This document shows, one piece after another, positions 14,006 through 26,933 of a stretch of 64,000 bases of DNA. The position numbers were made by a program, and so were the translations under genes. The stretch's first letter is position 1, and each line of letters opens with the position of its first letter. This DNA comes from Colletotrichum lupini (Eukaryota > Ascomycota > Sordariomycetes > Glomerellales > Glomerellaceae): contig NC_064673.1 of NCBI RefSeq assembly GCF_023278565.1, positions 1,612,001-1,676,000 on the forward strand, given 5' to 3'. The notes beneath the pieces were generated by a model. That model had not been told where the DNA came from. It did no database searches and was given only the letters and a program-made list of their open reading frames with translations.

Positions 14006-14212
14006 CTATTATATACGGTAGGGGTTGTTAACGAAGTGACGTTCATTCGCGGCGACTCCCTCTTAGAAGTCATATTGCAATCCTCGCTGAAGATATCTAT
14101 ACCGAGGCTACGGTTCGTTAATAAGAGCCCAACGCCGTATAACATACCCCATTCTAATTATTTAACCTCTTCTAGACTTTTAAGCTTTTGATATAGAGAC
14201 GTTAGCGCCCTA

Positions 14213-15712
14213 ATGGAATTCCACGCCCCAGACCTAGTGTAACTGCATGCACGCTTACGGCCGAACGGTCTGGCCTGTATCGACCTCGCAACCAACTGCC
14301 GGTGGACGTATGCAGAACTCAACGCCGATATCCAACGCGCAACCGCGGTCCTATCCCAGCATGGGGTCTAGATCGGTGATAGAGTGGCGACCGTATCGGT
14401 CAATAATGTCCATCAGATCATTCTGCAACAAGCACTGATGAGGCTGGGCGCAATCCATGTCCCGCTGAATTGGCGCCTCGCCCGGCCCGAGCTCGCGAAG
14501 CTGTTGGCCGACTGCACCCCGACCATTCTCTTTACAGATCACGACGATCTACCGGAACTGCCTCTTGGCTGTCGCTACATTGGGTTTTTGACATTCTGTG
14601 CGAGCGTGGATGCCGCAGAGCCTGGCCCTCGGCTGGAAGCGCGGCCTTTGTACGAGACGTGTATTATTCTTTACACATCCGGAACCTCTGGGGCGCCCAA
14701 GGGGGTTATGTTGACCGGTTAGAGTATCTTGGTAACGACATTCAATTTTAGCATTTTGATAGAAGTCGATACGGGGAGCGTCTTCTTGTGCGACGGTCCT
14801 ATGTTCTACTTTATGGGGCTCGTCGCCCAGATATGGCCCTCGCTTATGAGAGGTGGCACCTTTATCGTCTTTTCCAAATTTCAACCGGAAATAACTAATG
14901 TCCGCCTGAGCGATGCCGGACTCGGCGTTACTCACTACTTTTGTGTGCCTCAGATGGCCGAGGCTCTTGCCGGCGTATCAAATTTCACCCTATCAGCATG
15001 GTCAGCCTTGAAAGCCCTCTTTACTGGTGGTGCGCCTAACCCTCTAGCTAGGATTAAGTGGTGGCTGGGTCGTGGGGTCCGAATGGTGGATGGCTATGGA
15101 TCGACTGAAATGGGGACGTGCTCTGGAATGCCGCTGTTAGCAGAGCTTATTAGTAGTAAGGCCGGTTTAGTGGGTCTTCCGGGCCCGTTGACGGCGGTCC
15201 GAGTTGTGGACGGAGGTGACCAGGAAGTTCCCGTTGGTGAGCCTGGTGAGATATTAGTCTCAGGCCCGAGCGTCACGCCGGGCTATTGGAATCGACTAGA
15301 CGATAATATGGTTGCTTTTACTGAAGACGGCTGGTTTCGGACTGGGGATATCGGGCGGGTCGACGAGGGGGGCTATATTTTTCTTATCGATAGGCGCAAG
15401 AACATGTTCATATCTGGGGGAGAGAATGTGTATCCCGCCGAAGTTGAGGCTGTACTGGCTGAGCATCCCGGGGTATTAGATGTTATAGTTGTGGGCGTTT
15501 CCGATTAGCTCTGGGGCGAAGCCGGGCGTGCCTATGTTATTATAGCGCTAAACTCTTAGCTAACTTACGGGGATTTGGTTAGCTATTGTTAGTTACTAAT
15601 TGCTCGGTTTAAGATTCCGAGAGAGACTGTCTTTGTCGGGAGCTTTCCTCGTACAGGGTTAGGAAAGGTCTAAAAGCATATGTTGACTAAGGACTCTGTA
15701 GCAAGACTTTGA
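14213..15712 (+). pseudogene. Acyl-CoA synthetase / AMP-dependent ligase pseudogene (RIP-inactivated)
   Basis: One uninterrupted frame of 499 codons from ATG 14213 to TGA 15710, the full length of an ANL-superfamily ligase, with no frameshift and no intron. Visible motifs, in order: phosphate-binding YTSGTSGAPKGV (about 14672-14706), YGSTEMG (about 15094-15114), RTGDIG, DRRKNMFISGGENVYP in the C-terminal hinge region, and GLGKV followed by a stop and KHML carrying the catalytic Lys. Seven internal stops lie at 14240, 14369, 14720, 15506, 15557, 15590 and 15671. All are TAA or TAG, and each could come from CAA, CAG or TGG by one transition. The family activates a carboxylic acid as acyl-AMP and usually passes it to CoA; near a PKS it could activate a starter or product acid (inference). 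Dead as sequenced. Confidence 0.92.
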
Positions 15713-15825
15713 AGTTACGAAACTATTTTGTTTAAAGCCTTTGTAATATCGAAATTTTGATAGCAATTGTAACAAAATGTAAAAGAGTTAAGGATCCCTC
15801 TAATGCGCTGTAGAATGTAAAAGAT

Positions 15826-15906
15826 TGCGTCGAGGGGGAATCGAACCCCCGGCTCCCCGACGCTGCTTGATGGCAACGGAGAATTTTATTACTAAACCAT
15901 CGACGC
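15826..15906 (-). tRNA. tRNA-Gly (GCC) with a short intron; D-loop GG changed to AA
   Basis: Acceptor stem GCGTCGA pairs with TCGACGC, discriminator A. The T arm is GGGGG-TTCGATT-CCCCC. The anticodon stem CTCCG pairs with CGGGG (one G-U) once an intron of about 10 nt after the base 3' of GCC is removed, the normal position for nuclear tRNA introns. The D arm reads TTTAGTAATAAAAT where GTGG would be expected, so the conserved G18-G19 pair that contacts the T-loop has become AA. That matches two RIP-type transitions on the other strand, and it may be a tRNA pseudogene. Confidence 0.8.
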
Positions 15907-16635
15907 TGATAATGAACTCATGTGGAGTTGTGGATAGAGATCGTGAGAGGGCCTAGGGCTGATGGGTTGTGGTGTTGCGGTGCTGCTAATTATCGTGCTC
16001 TTAATCCTAGAGCGCCTCTCGATTTTGCGACATAGTTGAGGTGGGCAGAGGAGATAAGGTAAGAATACTAAAAAAGCTAAATTCCTTTCCGACTATCGGT
16101 CTTATATAATCCGGATGGCGGGAATGAGATTGCGGGGGCACTACCGCGGTTATCCTATGTGTAGTTCGGCACGCGGACGGTAATCTTGTGAAAGTTGCTG
16201 ATAAGGATTCGAATCTAGACCCCGTCTTACGGCGTAGGATGCAAGCTGCATAACTTAGGCGCGTTGACTAAATATCAGCTTGCTATATTGAGTATCAAAG
16301 TCCGTGTTAGCCAATCGCTGGGCAAAACTAACTAATGAAACAATCCTCGTTTAGCCTACGTGCTGTCACTCTAAGACAAGCGCTTATGATGTTGATAGTA
16401 TCGATATCTCACCGCGCAGCCGCTAAAGAGCCCCTCTATTGAGTTTGCTGTTGCCTAGTTATAATTTGGGGCCTTTGCCGAGGACGCTACTGACAATTTG
16501 CTCCTTTGTGATTGTCTGTAGCAAGTCAGTTGGACATTGTTAACCTGGAAATCCGTATTTCTATTTCAGGTGGTCGTACACCCATTTTTCTTCTAACTTT
16601 ACTATGTTTGATACTAGCATCTCCATCCTCTAAAA
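15907..16635. other. Intergenic, tRNA-Gly to the P450 pseudogene
   Basis: About 730 bp of moderate composition. The only structure I see is a weak tRNA-like fold on the minus strand at 16196-16279, treated under findings. No coding frame recognised. Confidence 0.5.
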
Positions 16636-18306
16636 ATGCCCGGTAGTGGAGCATTCTGGGGCTTGACCCCTATTATCGACATCTAGAAGATAACCTTGGT
16701 ATTGGTTGTCGGTGTCTTACTCTTATTCTACCTTTTTATCATCCACCTGACGGTTCTGCCCCTAATCCCGGGCATCCTTTATAAACGGAGATGGCGATGG
16801 ATGCTAGCGGGATACCTCGCCCCCCTCGGCACTTACTGGCTCCTGAGCGGTGAAGTATTTAGCTGGTTTTCTTGGGAATCACTCGATCTTAAGTCACCGA
16901 TCGTATAGATATTCCTCCCGACCTTCTCCCTTAGGAGACCCACTGTGATTCTGGCCGACTTACTAGAAATCGAGGAAATTGCTATGAGGAAACTGGGTGA
17001 GATGGATAGGGCATCGCTCATCTACGACATGTTTGGCTTTATCATGCCGAACGCAACGTTTAGTATGAAGACAAATGACAAGTTGAAGTCTTAACGACGC
17101 TTATGGGGCGTTGTTTTTTTATCGCAGTTCCTCTATGAGGTCGCTGCTCCTAGGTTCTATGAGTCTATATCACGACTCATCGACTTGTGGAAGCTCAGGT
17201 CCAAGGCTAATAACTAATAACCGTTTAGAGCTATAGATGACCTTAAATTAACCGCTCTAGACGCCATTGGCGCAATCTTATTGGGCTTAGACCTTAGCAT
17301 GCTCTAACAAGAGATATAAAAAGTAAACCCTAAAGCGCAATCACTAAATAAAGGAGATCTTGGACTATGTAGGGATGGACCGCTGTTGGTTCACTCAATG
17401 GAAATTTTGCTCCAATGTCTTAACTGGGTGACGACGAGCATTAGTGTGCGCTTGTCGAAGTGGGTTATTGGTCAGCTCTTATACTTTCGCCGTGCCCAGG
17501 CTGCCGTCACAAATATCCTTAACTATGAGATCAATGCTGCGTTTGTTCGCATTTAGAGTCAAAATGGAGACTAGAGACATCCGAGATGTGGCTTATAGGA
17601 AGTCTTGAAAAGAAACTCGATGTTCTATATCGACCCCTTAACTCAAGGCTAGATAAGGGACGAGTTATTCCAGTTCCTCATCTTTGGCCATGAGATAACA
17701 AGTGCTGGGCTCGGATGGGCGTTGAAGCACCTGGCAGATAACTAGGCTGTATAAGCACGTTTGAGGAGCGCCCTCGTTGACGCTTTCGGGCTCGATAAAC
17801 CTGGACTCCTAACTACTTCTGATATCGCTTTAACAGATGTGCTATACTTGGATGCGTTCATTGCCGAGGTCCTCCGTGTATCGTATCCTGGCCCTGTGGC
17901 TTTTAGAGAGACGATCACTGGGTGCTAGATCCTAGGAGTCAACATCCCGGCTGGGACCCCCGTTCTCCTAGTTACGGGTGGACCCTCCTATTTATAGGAA
18001 TACTATATAGAGTACGGCAGTGAGCGAAAATCCAAACGCTGGGATACTAACTTGGCACCCCTAGATCAGTTTGTGCCGGAAAGATGGATGCGCTCCGATG
18101 GCACATTTAACGCTATTGCGGGCCCATCCTTGCCGTTCTCGACTGGTGCGAGAGGTTGTTTCGGAAGGAAAATTGCGTTATTGGAAATGAAGTTTATGAT
18201 AAGCATGCTTCTTCTCAGCTTCGAGTTCCCTGAGCTTGAGAGTCGCCTGAGCACATATGGGTCGACAGATGCCCAGATCAGACGACCTACTCAGTGCTAC
18301 GTTTAA
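16636..18306 (+). pseudogene. Cytochrome P450 pseudogene (RIP-inactivated)
   Basis: A single frame of 556 codons plus stop from ATG 16636 to TAA 18304, full length for a fungal microsomal P450, without introns or frameshifts. An N-terminal hydrophobic segment (about residues 18-40) is the membrane anchor. Further on: the I-helix FGHEITS (variant of AGHETT), the ExxR motif EVLR, PERW, and the haem loop FSTGARGCFG with ligand Cys508 (18157-18159). The middle resembles the group with a PTF...RP and FKT...W N-terminal pattern. Fifteen internal stops, all TAA or TAG, include 16684, 16906, 17092, 17215 and 17218. A monooxygenase of this kind would oxidise a pathway intermediate at the ER membrane. 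Same strand as the acyl ligase and decayed in the same way; cluster membership is inferred. Confidence 0.92.
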
Positions 18307-18629
18307 CTAATGTAGAGCGCCGTTCGTTAAGAGTATATAATTGCCCAGTATAAGGACATAAACCGACCCAGCAGTTTTTCTTTTATTTCGATTTCGATAT
18401 AGCAAGATATGAACTTGTATATAAAAGGAACACCCTTTGATGGAACCCAAATATAGTTAAGCGTGGATTTTTACTAAACTAAACTAGGGAGCATTGGCTC
18501 GTCTAATGCACGGACACGGATGATTATACTTTACTTCTTGTGCTTGATCTTAATAATAAACTGTCGTCTGGTAGTACTCCAGAATTTCTAGTGGATTCTC
18601 TTTAACTTAATTATCTAATCAATAACCTT
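18307..18629. other. Intergenic, convergent P450 and transcription-factor ends
   Basis: About 320 bp between the 3' ends of two convergent pseudogenes. No coding or RNA feature seen. Confidence 0.5.
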
Positions 18630-19788
18630 TTATTGCTGCCCGGAAGGATTGCTAGGAAAGCCCGAATGAGAGTGTATGAGAAGATTAATATTAAAAGTGT
18701 TATCTAGGTAGTCCGCCCAGAAAGTGTTATAAAATATCTGATTAGTTGCCTGATGAGAGCTCTTAGTTCTTGATGGTGCCTCGGGCTGGGATGGATTGAG
18801 GCCTGCAGAATCTAAGACTCCGTTACTACTACGGAACGAACTTAATATAGCTAGATTGCCTTCTTCGCCCGCGTACTGCGGGGCAAATGTTCGGTAGTTT
18901 GGGCTATGCTTCGACTCCCGTTAGGACTTACACGCTATAGAATGGCGTAGTGCCGAGGAAAAATCGAGAGTACTTACGATATTAGATATTACGTTAACGA
19001 TGGACCCCTGACCGGCAAGTCTCCTTATCAGACTGACGAACGATTTTAAGATCCATAACCTAACAGGCCAGGACTTTAACAGTTGACTTAACGCTAGCAA
19101 GCATTACCGTAATTTGTTTTCGGCCAGTTGCTAGCGGATTAGGTCTTTATAGCAAATAACGATAGTATAGATAGAAAGAGCGCTAAATAATGTCGGGACA
19201 CTGGATACTGTCAGAAGTCGGCATTTTAAGCCTTATTTAAGGAGTTCTTATAGATATATCTGTGCGGATCTAATATTCTTAGTAGCGAGTAGGTCTTCTG
19301 CATTACGAGTAATAGCGTCCGCTACTATGCGAGCTTGCTTATCTCTTTCTAACTCTACCGGCGTGAGGTTATCGATAGCCTTCGGTCTAAACAGGAGGAT
19401 ATAGTAGTATCTATAGAGCGTTAACCCAGGATTTCGATTTTAAAATAAGTTCAGAGCATTTACTAATAAGTGAACTAAACTATACTAGCCCAGAATAAAG
19501 CGCCGAGCGAGCTATCGAGCGGCGCTAGACTTAGGTACGCCGGCAGACTTAAATTCTATCGGCAGAGCTCTTTTTTTAGCAACTTAGCTTCGTACTTCTT
19601 AATTATAGCACGACGTGGGCTGAACTTAGCGACTATTATATCCCCCACTATAAAGGTATGTATTAGGTTTGTACCGGAATAGGTTAAGAGGTCATTAGTC
19701 TAGACTTAAGGGCAGACGCTCACATATCGTAGTTAGTTTCGCTATCTCTATAACATATACTACGTAGTATTTATACTAAGCGGGTATT
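18630..19788 (-). pseudogene. Fungal-specific transcription factor pseudogene, 3' part
   Basis: C-terminal half of the regulator whose N-terminal half lies at 27143-28080; chromovirus A1 sits between them. Read from 19788 leftward the minus strand gives segments typical of the middle-homology and C-terminal regions of Zn2Cys6 regulators: YVIEIAKL, RRAIIKKYEAKLL, ILLFRPKAIDNLTPVE, DAITRNAEDLLAT, SVPTLFSALSIYTIVI, ENKLR...CLLALSQLLKSWPV, and near the end NTFWADYLDNTF. Reading requires changes of frame (introns or small indels) and crosses several TAA/TAG stops. A TAA at 18630-18632 may be the natural end. The host gene would have been a nuclear activator, possibly of the neighbouring cluster (inference). 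Confidence 0.8.
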
Positions 19789-19997
19789 TATTAAGCCTCG
19801 CCGGTTAGGCCTCGTTAGTTAAGGGATAGCTTAGGGGGTATAAAGAGGGGGACTAAGTAATAAAGGAGCAGCTTAGGTATATATAGAGCGCTAGTAGTAT
19901 ACCTCGAGAGAAGGGTAGATTTTAATAATTCCTCTTTTAGACCCTAATAGTAGTTAGCCTCTATGAGCTTCTTCCCTATATCGTAGACTTATTAATA
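19789..19997 (+). repeat. 5' LTR of chromovirus A1
   Basis: 209 bp, same length as 26934-27142. Starts TATTAAGCCTCG and ends TTATTAATA; the copy at 61607-61814 still ends in ...AACA, so the original ends were TG...CA. Confidence 0.93.
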
Positions 19998-22900
19998 GTC
20001 TAAAATCTCTACTTACGAAGGGGACTAGGCTAGAAGCTTAAAATATTAATAAGAACGAGACGTAGTAAGAGAGCGTAGTCGGCGCTACGATAATAAAAAA
20101 AAGACGACTCTTTTCTATTGGACCCCCTAGAGTTACCTCTTTCTTAGTAAATAATATAAGAACGAAGCGTAGTAGGATTATTAACGTAATAGTAACGTAA
20201 AAAGACTATATTACTAGGAGTATTAACGAATTTTAAATAAAATAGCGAACCTCCTACCCTTACTCGCTAATACCTAAACCGAACGATAAGCGATAGGCTA
20301 ATAAAACTATAAAAATAAGAACGATAATTAAAAAAAGAAATCCTTATCGTAATATATAAAGACCGCTTATATAAAAAACGAGTAAATTTAGAACGCTTAT
20401 AGAGCTCTTTAAATAGCCCGGCCCCCGTGCTAAAAGTTATAGTCTTAGTTATAGTAGCCTCGGACGTTAGCTTTAATATAAATAAAAACGTAAACCCCTA
20501 GACTAAGGATAGTTTAATAAGCAAAGCCGTACTTAAAGCGCCGCTCGAGCAATAATAAAGCGACGAGTTCGTACTACCTAAGCCCCTATTTACTAGCTCC
20601 CTTTTAACTTAAGTAAGCGCTATAAGTAGAACGTTTATATTTAGACCGCTATCCCTCCCTAACTTATTATATATTAGTAAATCGGCATAGGATTTATAAA
20701 ACTTCCTCTTTAACTATTACTATCGCTTCGACCTATAGGCTTAATAAATAAAAACAGACCGCAATAAAGTAGCGTATATAGTTAGCTACCTAAATAGTAG
20801 TATAAAAACCTCCTAAATATACTATATTTTCGACTACTAAAGGACCCCCGGTTTTATAATAAACTAGGTTATATAAGAGGAACTAAAGACCTTTTTATAA
20901 AATAACCTATCCGATCCTACTAACTAAGGAATAGTAGCGAGTATATAACTAAATAGTGCCTTATAAGGCTAAAAAAAAAAAGTCGACGAGTTTATTAGCC
21001 GTATTAATAAGCTCGAGATAGAATTAGAATATATCTTAATAAAGAAATAGAGGATCTCTACGCTAATAAGTAAGCTACGGCCCGAACTACGCCTCGTAAT
21101 AGTATTATAAATAGAACTTCTATAGACTTGCCTATAGTTAGTATTACTAATAAGACGTATTAAATAATCCTTACTATTAGTAAGGAGCCTACGAACGTCC
21201 CCTAGGTAATATTCTAACTTAAACTCGAACGAGCTAATAGAAAAACACCGGGGCGTTAATAAGTTAAATACGTAAAGAACATACCGTAACTCGCTTAGTA
21301 AGGATACTACGTATTATAATTATAAAAAGACTAGCTATATTATAAAGGATTACCCGTAACCACGGGAGTAGTATTAGTAATACTATAACTACGGTAAAAC
21401 TAGGCACCTTACTAATAGTTACCCGAGCGTTATATACTATAAATATAACTAAAAGGGGTATAAGGCCGCTAGTTATTAATTAGACCTCGCCCTAACTAAG
21501 TAGCGCGGACTAGTAACGAGCTCGAATACTATTTTAATAAAAAGAGTAACTAGTGATTAATAAGGGCGGCGCTTAGACGTCCCGACCTATATATACCTAA
21601 ACTATATATAAGAAAAGCTAAGCGCCCTTATCGATTTAGGAGTAAAAGGGAACATAGTTAGTATTAGGCTACTTAATAGCTTTAACGCTAATCTACGAAT
21701 TTACTTATCGCTATAGCTAGTAAACATCGAGGGTAAATAGATAGAAACGCTAAGAAGCTACTACTTATAGCTTCGAATTACTAATAGCGACTACGTAATA
21801 GAGATATAGCTATATTGCTTCGTAATAGCTAATATTATAGTACTTATACTTATCCTCGGTTTCCCTTAGCTAGAGGATATTAACCCGCTAATTAGTTAAA
21901 AATAAAAAAAATAGCGGTATCTAATTTACGAACGATATATCCGCTTAGACGCCTTAAAAAAGGGGCTACTAAACGACTTAGTTTTAGTAATACTCGCGCA
22001 TATCGTAATTAACCTAGCTATAAATAGCGACGTAGTACTAGCGAGCGTAGCTAAGAACTAAAAGCTATGTTATTAAGACTTTAATAACTTATTCTTAAAA
22101 AAGAAGGCTATTTTACTACTAAATAGAGCACCGTACGACTACTATATTAAACTAAATAACGTAGCGCCTATCCCCTAAGGACCTATTTACCTACTATCGA
22201 ACTATAAGCTCGAGATCCTACGTAACTATTTAATAAAAACAGAGGCTAGGGGCTAAATACGCCCCTCTATAAGCCTAGTAAGAGCACCTATCCTCTTTAT
22301 ACCTAAAAAAGGAGGAGAGCTACGACTTTACGTTAACTATAGAGCGATTAATAAAATTATATAAAAAAACAGAACGCCGCTACCGCTAATTAAAGAGATA
22401 TTAAATAGACTATTTAATACTTCTATTTTTACGAAACTAGACCTTAAGAACGCGTACTACCGTATACGTATAGCCGAGGGTAATAAGTAAAAGACGGCTT
22501 TTCGTACTAAATACGGGTAGTTCGAGTACTTAGTTATACCTTTCGGGCTAACTAACGCGCCCGCGACTTTCTAAGCGCATATTAATAACGTTCTGAGCGG
22601 CCTAGTTAATACTATCTATATTATATACCTAGATAATATCCTAATATATAGTAACGACTACGTAGCGTATAAAGAGCACGTACGTAGTATATTATAGAGA
22701 CTACGGTAATAGAACTTATATTTAAATAATAATAAATACGAGTTCTATATATCGCGTATAGGATTCTTAGGGTATATCGTATTTAACAAAAGTATAGAAA
22801 TAAAACCCGCGCGTACTAAAACTATAATAAATTAGCTACTTCCGAAGAGCGTTAAAAATATATAGACGTTCCTTAGATTTACGGGGTTCTACTATAGATT

Positions 22901-25900
22901 TATTAATAACTACGCTAAGATAATAGTACTTCTAATAGACTTACTAAAAAAGGCAAAACCGGGATAATTAGAGCTACTAATACTAGCTATAAAGTCGTTT
23001 AAAAAGCTATTAATAGTATTTACTAACGCGCTAATACTACGATATTTCGACCCTACCCTACTTATACGGTTATAAATAAACGCTTCGGCTCGAGCTATTG
23101 GCTTAGTAATTACGTAATTATTTAAAGGTAATTAGTACCTAATTACTTATAGGTTAAGGAAATTAACGGATACGGAGAGCTGCTATAATATAAAAGACGC
23201 AGAGCTACTAGCTATTATAAACGTACTAAGGAACTAACGATATTACCTCGCTTATAGCTAAGATTAGGTCGTAGTATTTATAGATTATTTTAACCTATAG
23301 TTCCTAAATATAAAAAAAAGACTAAACGGGAAATAGCTACGCTAGCTAGATAAACTCGTAGCGTTTAATATCGAGATTAGGTTTAAACTAGGTATAAAAA
23401 ACCTAGCGGATAGACTATTATAAAAACCTAACTACGGTAAAAATAGTAACGATAGCGGAGCGGAGGAGCTACTATTAAAAATAAAAGAAAACCTTTATAA
23501 CGCTAAAAATATATAAAAGCCCCTTAGAGTCGTAGTAATAAAGTATATAAGGACGAGCTACGGGAGCAGCTCCTAAATAAAAAGGATAATAAGTATTCTA
23601 AAAGCGGAATTAGTAATAATATAGAGAAGTAAGCGAAGGAGGTTAAGAGCTCTAGCTCGAGAGAACTCTAAGGAGCACCTCGAGAGGTATAACGGGGCTA
23701 CGAGCCTAGGGTATTAGAATTATAGCATAGTATTTAGAGAGCTACTTAAGCCTATTACTAGAACTATAAATCGTAAGCTACTCGTTCTATAAAACTTTAA
23801 TATAATAAGAGTATTTAAAATAGTATTTAATAAAGAGGGGTTATTAATAATAAGTTAACTACGGGCTACTTAATAAAAAGACGTTTTTATAAAAGATAGG
23901 TAGTAAACTAAAAAGAACTAACGGCCTCGCTTAGCTAAGAAGAAGTAATAATAGAGCTAAGTATACGACTCTAAAGGGCTACTATACTATAGCGGCCGCG
24001 CCTACGTACTACTATATAAGGGGCTAAGGAGGGAAGTTATCGAAGTATATTATAATACGCCTACGGCGGGATATTATAATATAAAGCGGACGATAGCGCT
24101 ACTAAAACGTTATTATTACTAAGATAAAGTAAGTAGGGATATAAAAAGTTATATTAATACTTATATAATATACTAGCGGACGAAGCCTCGTTATTATAAG
24201 CTATATAGCTTACTACGCCCCCTACTTACCCTAGTTAGGCTATAGTAAGAGATATTACTAAACTTTATTACGAGCTTACTTATATTAACTATACTAATCG
24301 GGAGGCGCCCCTATAACGTAATACTCGTTATAATAAACCGATTTACGAAGTATAATGTCTATATTATTACGAGGACGACCCTTATAGCCTAGGGATTCGT
24401 AAACCTCTTATTTATAAAGATCTTTACTAAGTTTAGAATACCTAAAGGGATCGTCTCCGATAGGGGGTCGTTATTTATAAATAAGTTTTAGACTTATCTC
24501 TATTACTTTTTAGTAATAAAGAGGTATCTTAGTACTACGTTCTACTTGCAAACGGACGGTTAAATAGAACGGTAAAACTAATACTTAGAGTAGTACCTTT
24601 ACTACTTTTATACCTAGGACTAATTAAATTAGGCATAGCGTCTTTACTTAGCCGAGTTTATATATAATAACGCCTAGTACTTAGTAATCCGTAAAGTGCT
24701 TACTAAGGCCCTACTCGGGTTCTTATTTACGTACTTTATATCGATCTTAACGGGGACTCGAGACGGTATATAAAATATCTTAGCTAAGGAGCGTGCGGCC
24801 CGATTACGAGCTAACTAAGAAGCTTTATAACTTTTTATATAAAAAGTACGCGAGATATATAAGCAATAAACTAATAAAGCTAGGATAGATATATTGTATA
24901 AAATAGGTAACTAGGTACTATTATTAAAAAAGAATATTAAGAAGTAGCGTCCTAGCTAGAAGTTAGTTAATAAGTATCTAGGCCTATTTAAAGTTAAATT
25001 AATAGTTAGAACGGCGGGGGTCGCTTACTAACTAAACGTACTAACGTAGTATAAAATATATAATATGTTCTATATATCCTTATTTAAGCCGTATTAATAC
25101 TGCGAGGAAGGCCTTCGGAAGCCCTTATTTATTAGGGATATAAACGGGGAGCTACTTTACGAAGTAAAAGATATTATATAATATAGAGGGCCGAAGAGGA
25201 GGCGATAATACCTAATCCGGTAGAAGGGATATAGTAGCGACGAAGATACGTAAAAGCTAGCTAGGCATATCGAAGACGTAGCGTTAATTAGTATATATAA
25301 AGAACGAGTTTTAATTAAGTAGTGCGCCCTAGCTCTTAAGGAGCTTAATAACGTAGCGAACTAGCTACTAACGACGAAAAAAGGGGGCTATATAGCTACG
25401 ACTAAGTAATATAAACGCGCTAATTACTAACCGTTTCCCTAATCCTTATAACGCACGGAAACACCGCCCTTATTTATAAAGGGACCGCCCTTATATATAA
25501 AAAGGCCGCCCTAGCTATTATCTTAAGGGTCGTTATAAAAGAAATAATCTCCTTATTATTAGCGAATTTATAAATAATTAGCTATAAATACGGAGCGTAA
25601 GCGGGGCGACTATATACTAACTAAAATATTATTAGAGCGGCGCACTTCGTTACGAATAGTACGAAGTAATATAATTATAACGTCGTCGCGAGATAAAGAC
25701 GTAACGCGGGAGGAGCTTATAGCTATTTTATTATCGTTATTATTAATAACGGGGGTCGAGCGGGCCTCTTTACTAGCGCGCTTAAGTACCCTCTGCGCAT
25801 TACTAATAATAATTTAGTAAGTTTACTAGAGCTATAGAGTAATATTAGCGACCTAAGTAATAGTAATAATAGAGTAATAACGGAGCAATAAACCTCCGAA

Positions 25901-26933
25901 TTATAAACGTTACTATTAAAAATAAGTACGGTACTCTAAAAGGTTTGTATTATAAATTCCGCGGACTTAGGGACCTAAGACGCTATTAATATAATACTTA
26001 AAAGAAGCGACGGAGTAATAATAATACTGAGCGCTTACCGTATTTTTATAAAATAAGTTCTGCGCAGCGTACTTAATATAATATATACTAAATCCTAGAA
26101 AAGTATAAAATAAAAGAGCGAACTAGGGGCTATAAATTACCGACCTAGCTAATTATAATACTCGGCTTTTAAATCGAGCGCTTTATATATAACGTAAGCG
26201 GGGTAGGGGAGCGGGCGTACCTAGCTAACCCCGATCTTCTTAGCGTTCGCCTTTTTCTTCTTTTTAATAAGAGTTTATAACGGTTAGTATAAGTAGTATA
26301 TAAGTAGTAATATACGTATAAGGTTAGGGTAAGTAAAGGGGATATTAGGCTTTTTAAATAGACCGCTACCGTAGCTATTACTAAGCATACCCATAATACT
26401 AATAACCGTTCCGCCGCTAATAATAATAACGCCGCGATTAGGGGCTATAGTTATACTAAAACGAGTTAGTAATAACTACGGAACGACTTTAAAAAAGACT
26501 TACTTAGGCACGGGGAGTATATAAGAATAGGGATCTAAGAAATATTTATTAGCTATAATATCTACGTAATAAGGGAGTAGTATAGATATTAATAAAAATA
26601 AGAAACTATATATAAAAAGGATAACTACGAATAAAAAAAGAGAAAAGGAATTCGGAATTATAGTAGCTTAAAAGGGGGTTAATATTAGCAAATAAAAATA
26701 GGGCGACGACTACCTAAGTACTAGTAGTTATAAAGACGGCCTATAAGTAAGAGCGACTTAGGTATAGAATTATAGGGCTATTATCCGGAGTAAGGGGTCT
26801 ATACTCGGGCTAACGGGTGCCGCTTATACCCGCCCTTATATTATATATTTAAGGACTTCTTAAGTAAGGGATTAATATAACGTATACGAACCGTAAATAG
26901 GCTTTAGGATAAAGCCTAGGGGAGGGAGCACCC

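Noticed and set aside
14213..18306. Alternative genetic code with TAA/TAG read as an amino acid
   Set aside because: The same pattern fits CpA-directed transitions; several stops sit where Trp or other residues are usual, the PKS next door uses the standard code, and the stops follow the RIP tracts.
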